From: Streptomyces sp. CNQ-509
Lineage (GTDB): Bacteria; Actinomycetota; Actinomycetes; Streptomycetales; Streptomycetaceae
NCBI RefSeq assembly: GCF_001011035.1
Contig: NZ_CP011492.1
Coordinates: 1,371,501-1,435,500, forward strand
DNA length: 64,000 nucleotides
Reading direction: 5' to 3'
The notes under the pieces were generated by a model. It did no database searches. It saw only the letters and a list, made by a program, of their open reading frames with translations, and was not told the origin of the DNA. The translations under genes and the position numbers were made by a program. This document shows positions 34,421 through 43,238 of the stretch, one piece after another. Within the stretch, counting starts at the first letter, position 1; the number at the start of each line of letters is the position of its first letter.

Positions 34421-35290
34421 ATGGGCGCGGGCGGCAGTGAGCAGGCAAGGCACCAGCGGAAAGCGGGAAAGCGCGTCAAGAAGGAGAAGGAGGCGCCGCC
34501 GCCGGCCTGGGTCGCGTACGGAAAGCTGGTCAAGCTCCACCGACAGCGTGCGGGCATGACACAGCCCCAACTCGCGGACCTGGTCGGTTACTCGGTGGAC
34601 ACGGTCGCCGCCATCGAGCAGGCCAAACGCCCGGCGAAGCTGGCCTTCACTCAGGGCGCGGAGCGGGAACTCGACGCCCAGGGGACGCTGATGGTGCTCC
34701 AGGAGGAGGTGGACCGGGCAAAGCTGCCGGAGTTCTTCCGGGACGTCGCGCTTCTGGAAGAGGAGGCACTGAGCCGGTACGGCTGGGATCCGCTGCTCGT
34801 GCCGGGGCTGTTGCAGACGGAGGACTACGCGCGGGCGCTGTTCTCGGCGCACTGCCCGCCACTGGCGGAGGACGAGATCGAGCAGAGTGTGGAAGCCCGC
34901 CTCGCGCGGCAGAGACTGCTCACGCGGAAGAAGCCGGTGGAGCTGTGCTTCGTCATCGGCGAGGCGGCGCTGCGTAACCCGGTGGGCGGGAAGCGGGTGC
35001 AGCGCGAGCAGTTGGAGGCGCTGCAGAAGCATGCGGATCTGCCGCACGTGGAGATCCAGGTGATGTCCTGGGCCTGCGGCTTCCACCCCGGCCTCAACGG
35101 GCCCATGGTCGTGATGGAGACGGCGGAGCACGAGGTGGTGGGGTACGTGGAGTCGCAAGGGGCCGGGTTCGTCGTCTCCGACGCGGACCGTGTCAGCTCG
35201 TTCACCCACCGGTATGGAAAGATGCGCTCACTGGCACTGAGCCCCGATGAATCGGCACGGTTCATCGACCGCCTGGCAGGAGACCTATGA
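34421..35290 (+). CDS. XRE-family regulator with DUF5753 domain
   Basis: Helix-turn-helix regulator of the large Streptomyces family paired with DUF397 proteins (WhiJ/BldB-type systems). 289 residues: a basic N-terminus, HTH near residues 35-75 (KLHRQRAGMTQPQLADLVGYS), then DUF5753 from about 90 with RYGWDPLLVPGLLQTEDYARAL and the C-terminal FVVSDADRVSSFTHRYGKMRSLAL. ATG 34421 has GACGAGGGG 8 bases upstream; a GTG at 34412 is in frame. It overlaps the DUF397 gene by four bases (ATGA), which couples the pair. Confidence 0.92.
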   Translation: MGAGGSEQARHQRKAGKRVKKEKEAPPPAWVAYGKLVKLHRQRAGMTQPQLADLVGYSVDTVAAIEQAKRPAKLAFTQGAERELDAQGTLMVLQEEVDRAKLPEFFRDVALLEEEALSRYGWDPLLVPGLLQTEDYARALFSAHCPPLAEDEIEQSVEARLARQRLLTRKKPVELCFVIGEAALRNPVGGKRVQREQLEALQKHADLPHVEIQVMSWACGFHPGLNGPMVVMETAEHEVVGYVESQGAGFVVSDADRVSSFTHRYGKMRSLALSPDESARFIDRLAGDL

Positions 35291-35628
35291 GCGTGGAGCA
35301 GGCAGCGGACACCGGCAGTTCGCCTGAGTTGGCATGGGTGAAGAGCAGCTACAGCGGATCGGGCGGCGGCAACTGCGCAGAGGTGGCCGTCGCGTGGAAA
35401 AAGAGCAGCTACAGCGGGTCGGACGGCGGCAACTGCGTAGAGGTGGCCGTCGCGTGGAAAAAGAGCAGCTACAGCGGGTCGGACGGCGGCGACTGCGTAG
35501 AGGTGGCCGTCGCGCCCGAACGAGTGCACGTGCGCGACTCCAAGGACCCCTCCGGCCCCGTCCTCACGGTCTCGCCCGAGGCATGGGCCTCGTTCGTCGC
35601 CTTCGCGGCGACCCAGGAGCCCCGCTGA
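35287..35628 (+). CDS. DUF397 protein with triplicated N-terminal motif
   Basis: 113 residues, against about 60-90 for most DUF397 proteins. The motif AW(V/K)KSSYSGS.GG(N/D)C.EVAV occurs three times in exact 20-residue register (residues 16-35, 36-55, 56-75). The normal single DUF397 end follows: VHVRDSKDPSGPVLTVSPEAWASFV. The start overlaps the XRE-DUF5753 stop. DUF397 partners are thought to modulate the paired regulator. Triplication would give one polypeptide three copies of the serine/cysteine motif. Confidence 0.93.
   Translation: MSVEQAADTGSSPELAWVKSSYSGSGGGNCAEVAVAWKKSSYSGSDGGNCVEVAVAWKKSSYSGSDGGDCVEVAVAPERVHVRDSKDPSGPVLTVSPEAWASFVAFAATQEPR
35332..35511 (+). repeat. Three 60-bp tandem repeats in the DUF397 gene
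   Basis: Three in-frame copies of a 60-base unit. Copies 2 and 3 are nearly identical at the DNA level, differing mainly at the N/D codon; copy 1 differs at a few more bases. This points to recent slippage or unequal-crossover duplication. Confidence 0.92.
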
Positions 35629-35636
35629 CGCGGTAG

Positions 35637-35683
35637 CTCTACGTGCCCGGTCCCGGACGCCCTCCGGGACCGAACACGTAGAG
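35637..35683. terminator. Long bidirectional terminator hairpin
   Basis: A 21-base arm from CTCTACGTG to CCGGA pairs with its complement except for two central mismatches, around a 5-base loop. It fills the gap between the convergent DUF397 and terC stops. Confidence 0.85.
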
Positions 35684-35691
35684 GGTCTGTG

Positions 35692-36699
35692 TCAGTCGTC
35701 GCCCTTGCCCGGGTGGTGGCCGGCCTCCGCGGGCTCCTCTTCCTTGTCCTTCTGCTCCGCCTCCAGGCGGCGGGAGGCCCGCAGGCTCGTGATCGTCGTG
35801 ATGACCAGGACGCCGCCGATCACGCTCAGCGAGATCGCCGTGCTGATCTCGGGGACGTGCACCCCGGACTCGTGCAGGGCGTGGAGCACCAGCTTCACGC
35901 CGATGAAGCCGAGGATGGCCGACAGCCCGTACGAGAGGTGGACCAGCTTCTTGAGCAGGCCGCCGATGAGGAAGTAGAGCTGCCGCAGGCCCATCAGCGC
36001 GAAGGCGTTGGCCGTGAACACGATGTACGGGTCCTGGGTGAGGCCGAAGATCGCGGGGATGGAGTCCAGCGCGAAGAGCAGGTCCGTGGTGCCGATCGCC
36101 AGCATGACGATCAGCATCGGCGTCATCAGCCGCTTGCCGTTCTCCGTGATGAACAGCTTCGTGCCATGGTACTTGTCCGTGGCGGCGAAGCGGCGCTCGA
36201 CGGCCTTGAGCAGCCGGTTCTCCTCCCACTCCTCTTCCTCGTCGGCCGTGGCCTCCTGGATCAGCTTCCAGGCGGTGTAGATGAGGAACGCGCCGAAGAT
36301 GTAGAAGACCCAGGAGAACGACGCGATCAGCGCGGCGCCCGCGGCGATGAAGGCCGCGCGCATCACCAGCGCGATGAGGACGCCGACCATGAGCACCCGG
36401 GCCTGGTACTGCGGGGGGACCGCGAACTTGCTCATGATGATGACGAAGATGAAGAGGTTGTCGACGCTCAGCGACTTCTCCGTGACATAGCCGGCGAAGA
36501 ACTCGCCGGACGCCTGGCCGTCCCCCCAGATCAGCAGTCCGACACCGAAAAGCCCGGCGAGGACGATCCAGATGATCGTCCAGGTGCCGGCCTCCTTGAG
36601 GGTCACCTCATGGGGTTTCCGGCCGACGAGGAAGTCGGTGCCGATCAGGGCACACAGGCCCACGATCGTGAGCACCCACAGGGTCAGCGATACGTCCAC
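35692..36699 (-). CDS. TerC-family integral membrane protein
   Basis: TerC proteins form part of tellurium/metal-stress systems, and relatives export manganese. 335 residues, about 7-9 membrane segments. Family signatures include EKSLSVDNLFIFVIIMSKF near residue 70 and TDLLFALDSIPAIFGLTQDP near 200, whose acidic residues bind metal. The C-terminus is charged (EQKDKEEEPAEAGHHPGKGDD region). The frame extends upstream, but GTG 36699 has GGAGG 4 bases before it. Next to two TerD-domain genes, so the three likely serve one stress response. Confidence 0.93.
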   Translation of the reverse strand: MDVSLTLWVLTIVGLCALIGTDFLVGRKPHEVTLKEAGTWTIIWIVLAGLFGVGLLIWGDGQASGEFFAGYVTEKSLSVDNLFIFVIIMSKFAVPPQYQARVLMVGVLIALVMRAAFIAAGAALIASFSWVFYIFGAFLIYTAWKLIQEATADEEEEWEENRLLKAVERRFAATDKYHGTKLFITENGKRLMTPMLIVMLAIGTTDLLFALDSIPAIFGLTQDPYIVFTANAFALMGLRQLYFLIGGLLKKLVHLSYGLSAILGFIGVKLVLHALHESGVHVPEISTAISLSVIGGVLVITTITSLRASRRLEAEQKDKEEEPAEAGHHPGKGDD

Positions 36700-36876
36700 T
36701 CGTCCTCCGCGGCAGTCCGGCATGTTCAGCGTGATGGTTGCCGGGCGTGCCTTCCACTCGTGGAACCGGAAGCTCACCCCCAACCGTCGACTGTATAGAA
36801 CGAGCCAAGCAATGGCAAAGTTCCGACCAAGTGTGCAGGTCGGAGCCTATACAGGCCGGGACAGGCGGTACGCGGA

Positions 36877-36907
36877 ACGGCCCGCAGGCGCAGTGCCTGC
36901 GGGCCGT
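36877..36907 (-). terminator. Perfect 13-bp-stem hairpin after the TerD-fusion gene
   Basis: ACGGCCCGCAGGC and its exact complement around a 5-base loop, starting about 22 bases past the stop of the leftward TerD-fusion gene. It separates that gene from terC. Confidence 0.8.
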
Positions 36908-36928
36908 ACGTGATGCGGGACCGACCCG

Positions 36929-38989
36929 TCAGCGGCGCAGTGCCCTGCGGGCCGCCGCGACCTGGGCCAGCACCTGTTCCAGCACCCGGCTGCCCATCGG
37001 CGCGCGCGCCGGCTCGTACGTCCACGCGTGGCCGATCCAGGGGTCGGCCAGGTGGTCGTCCGGGGTGGGCGTGAGCCGCAGCATGCCGCGCCAGAACGGG
37101 TCCAGCAGCGGGCCGTAGCCCTTGGCGTCCTCCCGGTCGGCGACGACCAGCAGGTGCACGCCGACCGACGGGCCCTCGTCCGCGAGATACCGCAGTTGGT
37201 TGATGGCGCGGTCGTCGAAGCCGTGCGGGAAGTCGTTGACCACCAGGAGCTGCTGCGCCGGGTCCAGGTCCGGCGGCAGCGCGTCGGCCGCGCCGCTGCG
37301 CAGCGCCATCTGGACGAGGTCGATGCGCTGGGTCAGCCGGCTGAGGGTGTCGGTGACGGCCGCGGCACCCTTCGGCGGCGGCTCGGCGAGCACGCCGGAG
37401 TGGAGCAGCGGGGTGAGCGCCGTGGTGGCCGTGCCGCCCGGGTCGATGAAGTGCACGTTGAACTCGCCCGCCGGGTGCACCGACAGCAGCCGGGAGGCGT
37501 GCGCCACGGCGGTGTCGAGCGCCAGCGCGCGCCGCTCCGCGGAGTCCGGGAAGCCGTGCTCGGGGTCGCCCTCGAGCGCGCCGGGGCCGAGCGAGGAGGT
37601 GCCGCTGTCCACCCACAGGCCGCGCTGCAGCGGCAGCCGTACGAGCAGCGGAACGCGCAGCTCCGTGTGCTCGGGCAGGTGGAGGTCGCCGAGGCGCAGG
37701 GCCATCGGGGCGTCCTCGGGCACCTCGTACTCGTGCCACACGGGGCTCGCCCAGGAGGCGAACGCGGGCGGCAGCGCGGGCTCGACGACGCCGGCCTCGG
37801 CGACGAGCTGCCCGAGGTCGCGGTCGAGGACCTCGCGCGCCCGGTCCACCAGGGTGGAGTGGCGGGCGAGCACCTCGGCGCGCGCGGAGTCGGCGATGGA
37901 GCCCATGCGGGCGCGCGGGTCGGCCAGGAGCTGGTCGAGCTCGCGGTCCATCCGGGAGTCGGCGAAGTCGACGGCGCTGCGGTACGCCGCGACCGTACGG
38001 GCCAGATCCTCGAACATGCCCCAGACCTGGTTGTACAGCCGCTCCTCCATGCTCCAGCCGGGGGCGTCGCCCGCGACCGGCGCCGCGGGGCCCGACTGCG
38101 GGCGGCCGGACTGCGGCGGTACGCCGCCGGCGGCGCTGCCCGCGCCCGCGGCGGCGCCGGGACGCGCACCCGCTCCGGCGCCGGCCCCGACACCGGGGGG
38201 CGGGGGCGCCGCGGCGGACGCGGGGGCGCGCGGCGCACCGGACGCGCCCGGCGTACCCGGTCCGCCACTTGAGCCGCCCGACGCGCCCGCGGCACCCGCC
38301 GCGGCGCGGCGGGGGTGGCGGTAGTCGACGGGGCCCGCCTGGGTCTGCCGCTCCTCGGCGGCCTGCTGCGGCCGCCTGGCGCCGGGACCGGTCGGCTGGC
38401 CGGTGACCGGCGGCGGCGCCGGGGCGACGGCACGCGCCAGCCCTTCGGCCACGGCCCGTTCGATGTCGGCGGCGAGCTGCTGCGCCTCCGGCAGGCCCTG
38501 GTCCGCGAGCATGGCGGCGAGTCCGCCCGCGTACCCCTGGCCCACGGCCCGGATCTTCCACGCGTCGCCCCGCCGGTACAGCTCCACGGCGGTGACCGCC
38601 GACTCGCTGTCCAGACCGGTGATGACGAACCGCGCGATCGCCGTACCGTCGAGGCCCGTGACGGCCACAGAAGGCGGCGCGATGGCGCCGAAGTTCCGCG
38701 GCCCCGGCACGCCCGCGGGCAGCGCCAGCAGCACGTGCACGCGCTCCACGTCCGGCGGGACCGCGTCCAGGTCCACCGCCAGCCGGTGTTCCGCCGCGGC
38801 CTGGCCGGGCACTTCGAGGCCCGGGAGCTGCGTCGCACCGGGGTGCGCGATCCGGCCCGGGTCGCTGAGCCTGCCGTCCTGTCCCCCCAGCGTGGCACCC
38901 GGCGTCACCGGGCACCCCGCCGAAATCCTGATCTCCACCCGGGTCTGCGGCAGCAGATGGTTCTGCCCGCGGACCAACTCGGCCGTCAT
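36929..38989 (-). CDS. TerD domain fused to a degenerate FtsK/HerA-like ATPase domain
   Basis: 686 residues. Residues 1-167 form a TerD domain (VDLDAVPPDVERVHVLLAL; WKIRAVGQGYAGGLAAML). Residues ~190-310 are a proline/alanine/glycine-rich linker. A helical segment (315-400) leads to a C-terminal module (about 440-680). This resembles FtsK/SpoIIIE cores: a strand then VHFIDPGG (near 512), LLVVNDFPHGFDD in the Walker B position (581-593), and VGVHLLVVAD (609-618). At the Walker A position the sequence is LPLQRGLWVDSGTSS, with no GxxGxGK[ST], so ATP hydrolysis is doubtful. Together with TerD and TerC it suggests a membrane-linked stress complex. Function not established. Confidence 0.8.
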   Translation of the reverse strand: MTAELVRGQNHLLPQTRVEIRISAGCPVTPGATLGGQDGRLSDPGRIAHPGATQLPGLEVPGQAAAEHRLAVDLDAVPPDVERVHVLLALPAGVPGPRNFGAIAPPSVAVTGLDGTAIARFVITGLDSESAVTAVELYRRGDAWKIRAVGQGYAGGLAAMLADQGLPEAQQLAADIERAVAEGLARAVAPAPPPVTGQPTGPGARRPQQAAEERQTQAGPVDYRHPRRAAAGAAGASGGSSGGPGTPGASGAPRAPASAAAPPPPGVGAGAGAGARPGAAAGAGSAAGGVPPQSGRPQSGPAAPVAGDAPGWSMEERLYNQVWGMFEDLARTVAAYRSAVDFADSRMDRELDQLLADPRARMGSIADSARAEVLARHSTLVDRAREVLDRDLGQLVAEAGVVEPALPPAFASWASPVWHEYEVPEDAPMALRLGDLHLPEHTELRVPLLVRLPLQRGLWVDSGTSSLGPGALEGDPEHGFPDSAERRALALDTAVAHASRLLSVHPAGEFNVHFIDPGGTATTALTPLLHSGVLAEPPPKGAAAVTDTLSRLTQRIDLVQMALRSGAADALPPDLDPAQQLLVVNDFPHGFDDRAINQLRYLADEGPSVGVHLLVVADREDAKGYGPLLDPFWRGMLRLTPTPDDHLADPWIGHAWTYEPARAPMGSRVLEQVLAQVAAARRALRR

Positions 38990-39061
38990 GCGGCCCTCCC
39001 CTGCACTCGCTGCGGCCGTCGACGTCGCGTCATGCCTCGGAAACCGGTCGTCCCTTCGCCC

Positions 39062-39640
39062 TTAGAGAAGCGGCTGGATCGACGGCATCAGGTCCTGGAA
39101 GGTACGGCCGTTGGCCGGCGAACCGAGGGCGGTCATGCCCCAGCCGGACCCCGTGCGGTGCACCTTCGCCATGATCTGGGCGGTGTACGTGCCGCCGCCG
39201 GTGAGCGTGTAGCGCGCCAGCTCCTGGCCGTTGCTCTCGTCCACGAGCCGGCAGAACGCGTTCTGCACTTCTTCGAAGGTCTGGCCGGTGAACGAGTTCA
39301 CGGTGAAGATGATCTGGTCGATGTGCACCGGCACGCGCTGCAGGTCGACCAGGATCGACTCGTCGTCGCCGCCCTGTCCCGCGCCGCCGACGAGGTTGTC
39401 ACCGGTGTGCCGCACGGAGCCGTCGTCGCTCACGAGGTGCTGGAAGAACACCACGTCGACCGGCTCCTTGTCGGCGAAGAGCACGGCGGAGGCGTCGAGG
39501 TCGATCTCGCGCGTGCGCTTACCGAAGAGACCGCGCCGTTCGGCGGCCTGCCAGCCCAGCCCCATGCGGACCGCGCTGAGGCTGCCGCCATCGGACTTCT
39601 GCAGGCTGATGGCCTGACCCTTGGACAAGTTGATCGACAC
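39062..39640 (-). CDS. TerD-family calcium-binding stress protein
   Basis: 192 residues, normal for TerD. It starts SINLSKGQAISL, followed by MGLGWQAA, IDLDASAVLF and TGDNLVGGAGQGGDDESI; the acidic loops bind calcium in known TerD structures. GTG 39640 is preceded by AGGAGGGG 9 bases upstream; further upstream codons show no similarity. The TerD-fusion gene lies 72 bases downstream on the same strand, so they are likely cotranscribed. Confidence 0.94.
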   Translation of the reverse strand: MSINLSKGQAISLQKSDGGSLSAVRMGLGWQAAERRGLFGKRTREIDLDASAVLFADKEPVDVVFFQHLVSDDGSVRHTGDNLVGGAGQGGDDESILVDLQRVPVHIDQIIFTVNSFTGQTFEEVQNAFCRLVDESNGQELARYTLTGGGTYTAQIMAKVHRTGSGWGMTALGSPANGRTFQDLMPSIQPLL

Positions 39641-39833
39641 GCTGACGTTCCCCTCCTGCTCCGAACGCGCCATGACCGGCGCGCTGCCACGCACATTACG
39701 CAGGACAGCGGCCCTGTGCTCCCCCCGGAGGAGGATTTGTGGCGCTCCTGCTACACACCACCGGTTGTGCACTCCCGGACGGCCACGCTCCGCGTACGCC
39801 CGGGGGCGCTCCCACGCCCCGCACAACCCGGAC

Positions 39834-41966
39834 CTACGACAGCCCTGCCTCCTTCATCTGCCGGAGCTCCTTCTTCATCTCCGCCACCTCGTCGCGCAGC
39901 CGGGCCGCGACCTCGAACTGGAGGTCCCCGGCGGCGGACCGCATCCGGGCGGTCATGTCCTCGATCTGCGCGGCGAGGTCGGCGGCGGGCGTCTCCGTGG
40001 GCGCCGCACCGGCCTCGGCCTCGCCGCGGCGGGCGGGCTTCGTCTTCTGCCGCAGCTCCGGCACCGGCGCCTTCGCCGCGGCGTCGGGCTTCGTGGACCG
40101 GTAGCCGGAGCCGAGCAGCGCCTCGGTGTCGACCTCCTCGCGGGCGATCTGCGCGACGATGTCGTTGATCTTCTTGCGCAGCGGCTGCGGGTCGATGCCG
40201 TGTTCCTCGTTGTACGCGATCTGCTTGGCGCGGCGCCGGTTGGTCTCGTCGATCGCCTTCTCCATGCCCGGCGTGATCTTGTCCGCGTACATGTGCACCT
40301 CGCCGGAGACGTTGCGCGCGGCGCGGCCGATGGTCTGGATCAGCGACGTGCCCGAGCGGAGGAAGCCCTCCTTGTCGGCGTCGAGGATGGCGACGAGGGA
40401 GACCTCGGGCAGGTCGAGACCCTCACGCAGCAGGTTGATGCCCACCAGGACGTCGTACTCCCCGGCGCGCAGCTCGCGCAGCAGCTCGACGCGGCGCAGC
40501 GTGTCGACGTCGCTGTGCAGGTAGCGCACCTGGATGCCCAGCTCCAGGAAGTAGTCCGTGAGGTCCTCGGCCATCTTCTTCGTCAGCGTGGTGACGAGGA
40601 CGCGCTCGTCCTTCTCCGCGCGCGTGCGGATCTCGTGCACCAGGTCGTCGATCTGGCCCTCGGTCGGCTTGACGACGACCTCGGGGTCGACGAGCCCGGT
40701 GGGCCGGATGATCTGCTCCACGAAACCGTCGCCGCGGGACAGCTCGTACGGCCCGGGGGTGGCGGAGAGGTAGACCGTCTGGCCGATGCGCTCCAGGAAC
40801 TCCTCCCACTTCAGCGGGCGGTTGTCCAGCGCGGACGGCAGCCGGAAGCCGTGGTCGACGAGGGTGCGCTTGCGGGAGGCGTCGCCCTCGTACATGGCGC
40901 CGATCTGCGGGACGGTGACGTGCGACTCGTCGATGACGAGGAGGAAGTCCTCCGGGAAGTAGTCCAGCAGGGTGTGCGGCGGGGAGCCGGTCTCGCGGCC
41001 GTCCATGTGCAGCGAGTAGTTCTCGACGCCGGAGCAGGTGCCGATCTGCTGGAGCATCTCCAGGTCGTACGTCGTCCGCATGCGCAGCCGCTGCGCCTCC
41101 AGCAGCTTGCCCTGCTTCTCCAGCGTCCCGAGCTGCTCGCCCAGCTCGGTCTCGATGCCGGTGACGGCCTTGGCCATGCGCTCGGGCCCCGCGATGTAGT
41201 GCGAGGCCGGGAAGACGTACAGACCGTCGTCCTCGCTCATGACCTCGCCGGTCAGCGGGTGGAGCGTGGACAGGGCCTCGATCTCGTCCCCGAACATCTC
41301 GATGCGGACGGCCAGTTCCTCGTAGACCGGGAAGATCTCGATGGTGTCACCGCGGACCCGGAACGTGCCGCGCGTGAACGCCTGGTCGTTGCGGGTGTAC
41401 TGGATGTCGACGAAGCGGCGCAGCAACTGGTCCCGGTCGATCTCCTCGCCGACCTTCAGCGGCACCATCCGGTCGACGTACTCCTGCGGCGTGCCCAGAC
41501 CGTAGATGCAGGAGACGGAGGCGACCACGATGACGTCGCGCCGGGTGAGCAGTGAGTTCGTCGCGGAGTGGCGCAGGCGCTCCACCTCCTCGTTGATCGA
41601 GGAGTCCTTCTCGATGTACGTGTCCGTCTGGGGGACGTACGCCTCGGGCTGGTAGTAGTCGTAGTACGAGACGAAGTACTCCACCGCGTTGTTCGGCAGG
41701 AGCTCGCGGAACTCGTTCGCCAACTGGGCGGCCAGCGTCTTGTTGGGCGCGAGGACCAGCGTGGGGCGCTGCAGGCGCTCGACCATCCAGGCCGTCGTGG
41801 CCGACTTGCCCGTGCCGGTCGCGCCGAGCAGCACGACGTCCCGCTCGCCCGCCCTGATCCGCCGTTCGAGCTCGTCGATGGCGGCGGGCTGGTCGCCGTT
41901 CGGCTGATAAGGGCTGACTACCTCGAAGGGCGCCATGGTGCGTTCGATGTCTGTGACGGGCCGCAT
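39834..41966 (-). CDS. uvrB: Excinuclease ABC subunit B
   Basis: DNA helicase-like core of nucleotide excision repair. 710 residues: Walker [16 protein letters not shown] near 47, the damage-probing beta-hairpin [14 protein letters not shown] near 97, [11 protein letters not shown], helicase motif [11 protein letters not shown], and a C-terminal UVR motif [18 protein letters not shown] that contacts UvrC. ATG 41966 fits the family. uvrA, uvrB and uvrC all lie within this window but as separate transcripts. Confidence 0.97.
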   Translation of the reverse strand: MRPVTDIERTMAPFEVVSPYQPNGDQPAAIDELERRIRAGERDVVLLGATGTGKSATTAWMVERLQRPTLVLAPNKTLAAQLANEFRELLPNNAVEYFVSYYDYYQPEAYVPQTDTYIEKDSSINEEVERLRHSATNSLLTRRDVIVVASVSCIYGLGTPQEYVDRMVPLKVGEEIDRDQLLRRFVDIQYTRNDQAFTRGTFRVRGDTIEIFPVYEELAVRIEMFGDEIEALSTLHPLTGEVMSEDDGLYVFPASHYIAGPERMAKAVTGIETELGEQLGTLEKQGKLLEAQRLRMRTTYDLEMLQQIGTCSGVENYSLHMDGRETGSPPHTLLDYFPEDFLLVIDESHVTVPQIGAMYEGDASRKRTLVDHGFRLPSALDNRPLKWEEFLERIGQTVYLSATPGPYELSRGDGFVEQIIRPTGLVDPEVVVKPTEGQIDDLVHEIRTRAEKDERVLVTTLTKKMAEDLTDYFLELGIQVRYLHSDVDTLRRVELLRELRAGEYDVLVGINLLREGLDLPEVSLVAILDADKEGFLRSGTSLIQTIGRAARNVSGEVHMYADKITPGMEKAIDETNRRRAKQIAYNEEHGIDPQPLRKKINDIVAQIAREEVDTEALLGSGYRSTKPDAAAKAPVPELRQKTKPARRGEAEAGAAPTETPAADLAAQIEDMTARMRSAAGDLQFEVAARLRDEVAEMKKELRQMKEAGLS

Positions 41967-42105
41967 GCCCCCACCGTACGACTCTCCACTGACAACGCGG
42001 CGCGCGTCGCCCCGGGCTCCTCGCTGACCTGGCCCAATACCGAACAACCCCGGCCCCCGGCCAGATCATTTCCAGCCAGATCGGAGGGGCCGAAAATAGC
42101 ATAGC

Positions 42106-42113
42106 AAGCGCTT
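42106..42113. promoter_or_regulatory. AAGCGCTT half-operator core
   Basis: The palindromic core AAGCGCTT in the uvrB/glycerophosphodiesterase divergent space matches the centre of the LacI-type operator at 56230, but flanking symmetry is weak (GC..CC). Low-confidence site. Confidence 0.3.
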
Positions 42114-42160
42114 CCTCAAGCCTGCCACCTGCGCCGACCGGAACCGGCAGGCGTTCACCG

Positions 42161-42174
42161 CGCCGATATCGGCG
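42161..42174. promoter_or_regulatory. Perfect 14-bp palindrome before the glycerophosphodiesterase gene
   Basis: CGCCGATATCGGCG is exactly self-complementary and lies 91 bases before the ATG of the glycerophosphodiesterase gene, in a 299-base divergent region. It is a plausible dimer-binding operator. No matching regulator gene is adjacent. Confidence 0.4.
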
Positions 42175-42265
42175 TTCAATCTCTGGCCATCCGCGGCCTC
42201 GTACTCTGTCGCCTGCCACTGGGACCCTGCGGCGACAAGTGATCACCTCTAGTCGAGGAGACTGC

Positions 42266-43192
42266 ATGCCCTCCCGCACGCTTACGCGCGCGTCCGGCGC
42301 TCTGACGGCGCTGGCCGGCCTCGTCCTCACCGCGGCCGCCACGTCCGCCACCGCGACCGCTGCCGAGCCCGCAGCCGACTCCGATTCCGCCGCACCGGTC
42401 GTGACCGTCGCGCACCGCGGCGCCTCCGCGTACGCCCCCGAGAACACCCTCGCCGCCGTCGACGCCGCCCGTGACATGGGGATCGACTGGGTCGAGAACG
42501 ACGTGCAGCGCAGCAAGGACGGCGAGCTGGTCATCATGCACGACGACACGCTCGCCCGGACCACCAACGTGGAGGAGCTGTTCCCCGACCGCGCCCCCTG
42601 GAAGGTCTCCGACTTCACCTGGAAGGAGATCAGCACGCTCGACGCCGGGAGCTGGAAGGGCGAGGAGTGGGCCGGCACGCGGGTGCCGACCCTGGACCAG
42701 TACATGAAGCGGGTCACGCAGAACCGCCAGAAGCTGGTGCTGGAGATCAAGAAGCCCGAGCTGTACCCGGGGATCGAGAAGGAGATCCTCGCCGAGCTGC
42801 GCAAGAGCGGCTGGCTGAGCCGCGCGGCGGTGAAGCACAAGCTGGTCGTGCAGAGCTTCGGCGCGGACTCCATCAAGACCGTGCACGAGCTGCGGCCCGA
42901 CGTGAAGACGGGCTTCCTCGGCGCCCCCGCGGTGGCGGACCTGCCCGAGTACGCCACCTTCTCTGATCAGATCAACTCCAACCACGGCACCATGTCCGCG
43001 GAGTACTACGCGGCCGTGCACGCCCTGAAGGGGCCGCACGGCAAGCAGTTGGAGAGCTACACGTGGACGGTCGACGACCCGGCGCGGGCCGTCCAGCTGG
43101 CCGAGTGGGGCGCGGACGGCATCATCACCAACAAGCCCGACCTGATCGCCGAGGCGCTGGCGGGCGCCGGCTTCGGAGTCGCCGCGGAGTAG
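42266..43192 (+). CDS. Secreted glycerophosphodiester phosphodiesterase
   Basis: Hydrolyses glycerophosphodiesters to glycerol 3-phosphate and alcohol outside the cell, probably for phosphate or glycerol scavenging. 308 residues: signal peptide about 1-33 (ALTALAGLVLTAAATSATATAA), then a GDPD TIM barrel with VAHRGASAYAPENTLAA and the metal ligands in VENDVQRSKDGELVIMHDDTL. ATG 42266 has GAGGAG upstream. Such genes are often Pho-regulated, but I saw no clear PHO box. Confidence 0.92.
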   Translation: MPSRTLTRASGALTALAGLVLTAAATSATATAAEPAADSDSAAPVVTVAHRGASAYAPENTLAAVDAARDMGIDWVENDVQRSKDGELVIMHDDTLARTTNVEELFPDRAPWKVSDFTWKEISTLDAGSWKGEEWAGTRVPTLDQYMKRVTQNRQKLVLEIKKPELYPGIEKEILAELRKSGWLSRAAVKHKLVVQSFGADSIKTVHELRPDVKTGFLGAPAVADLPEYATFSDQINSNHGTMSAEYYAAVHALKGPHGKQLESYTWTVDDPARAVQLAEWGADGIITNKPDLIAEALAGAGFGVAAE

Positions 43193-43238
43193 CGGCCGCG
43201 GGCGGTCCCCCGGCACGGACCGGGGCGGCGGGTCGCGG

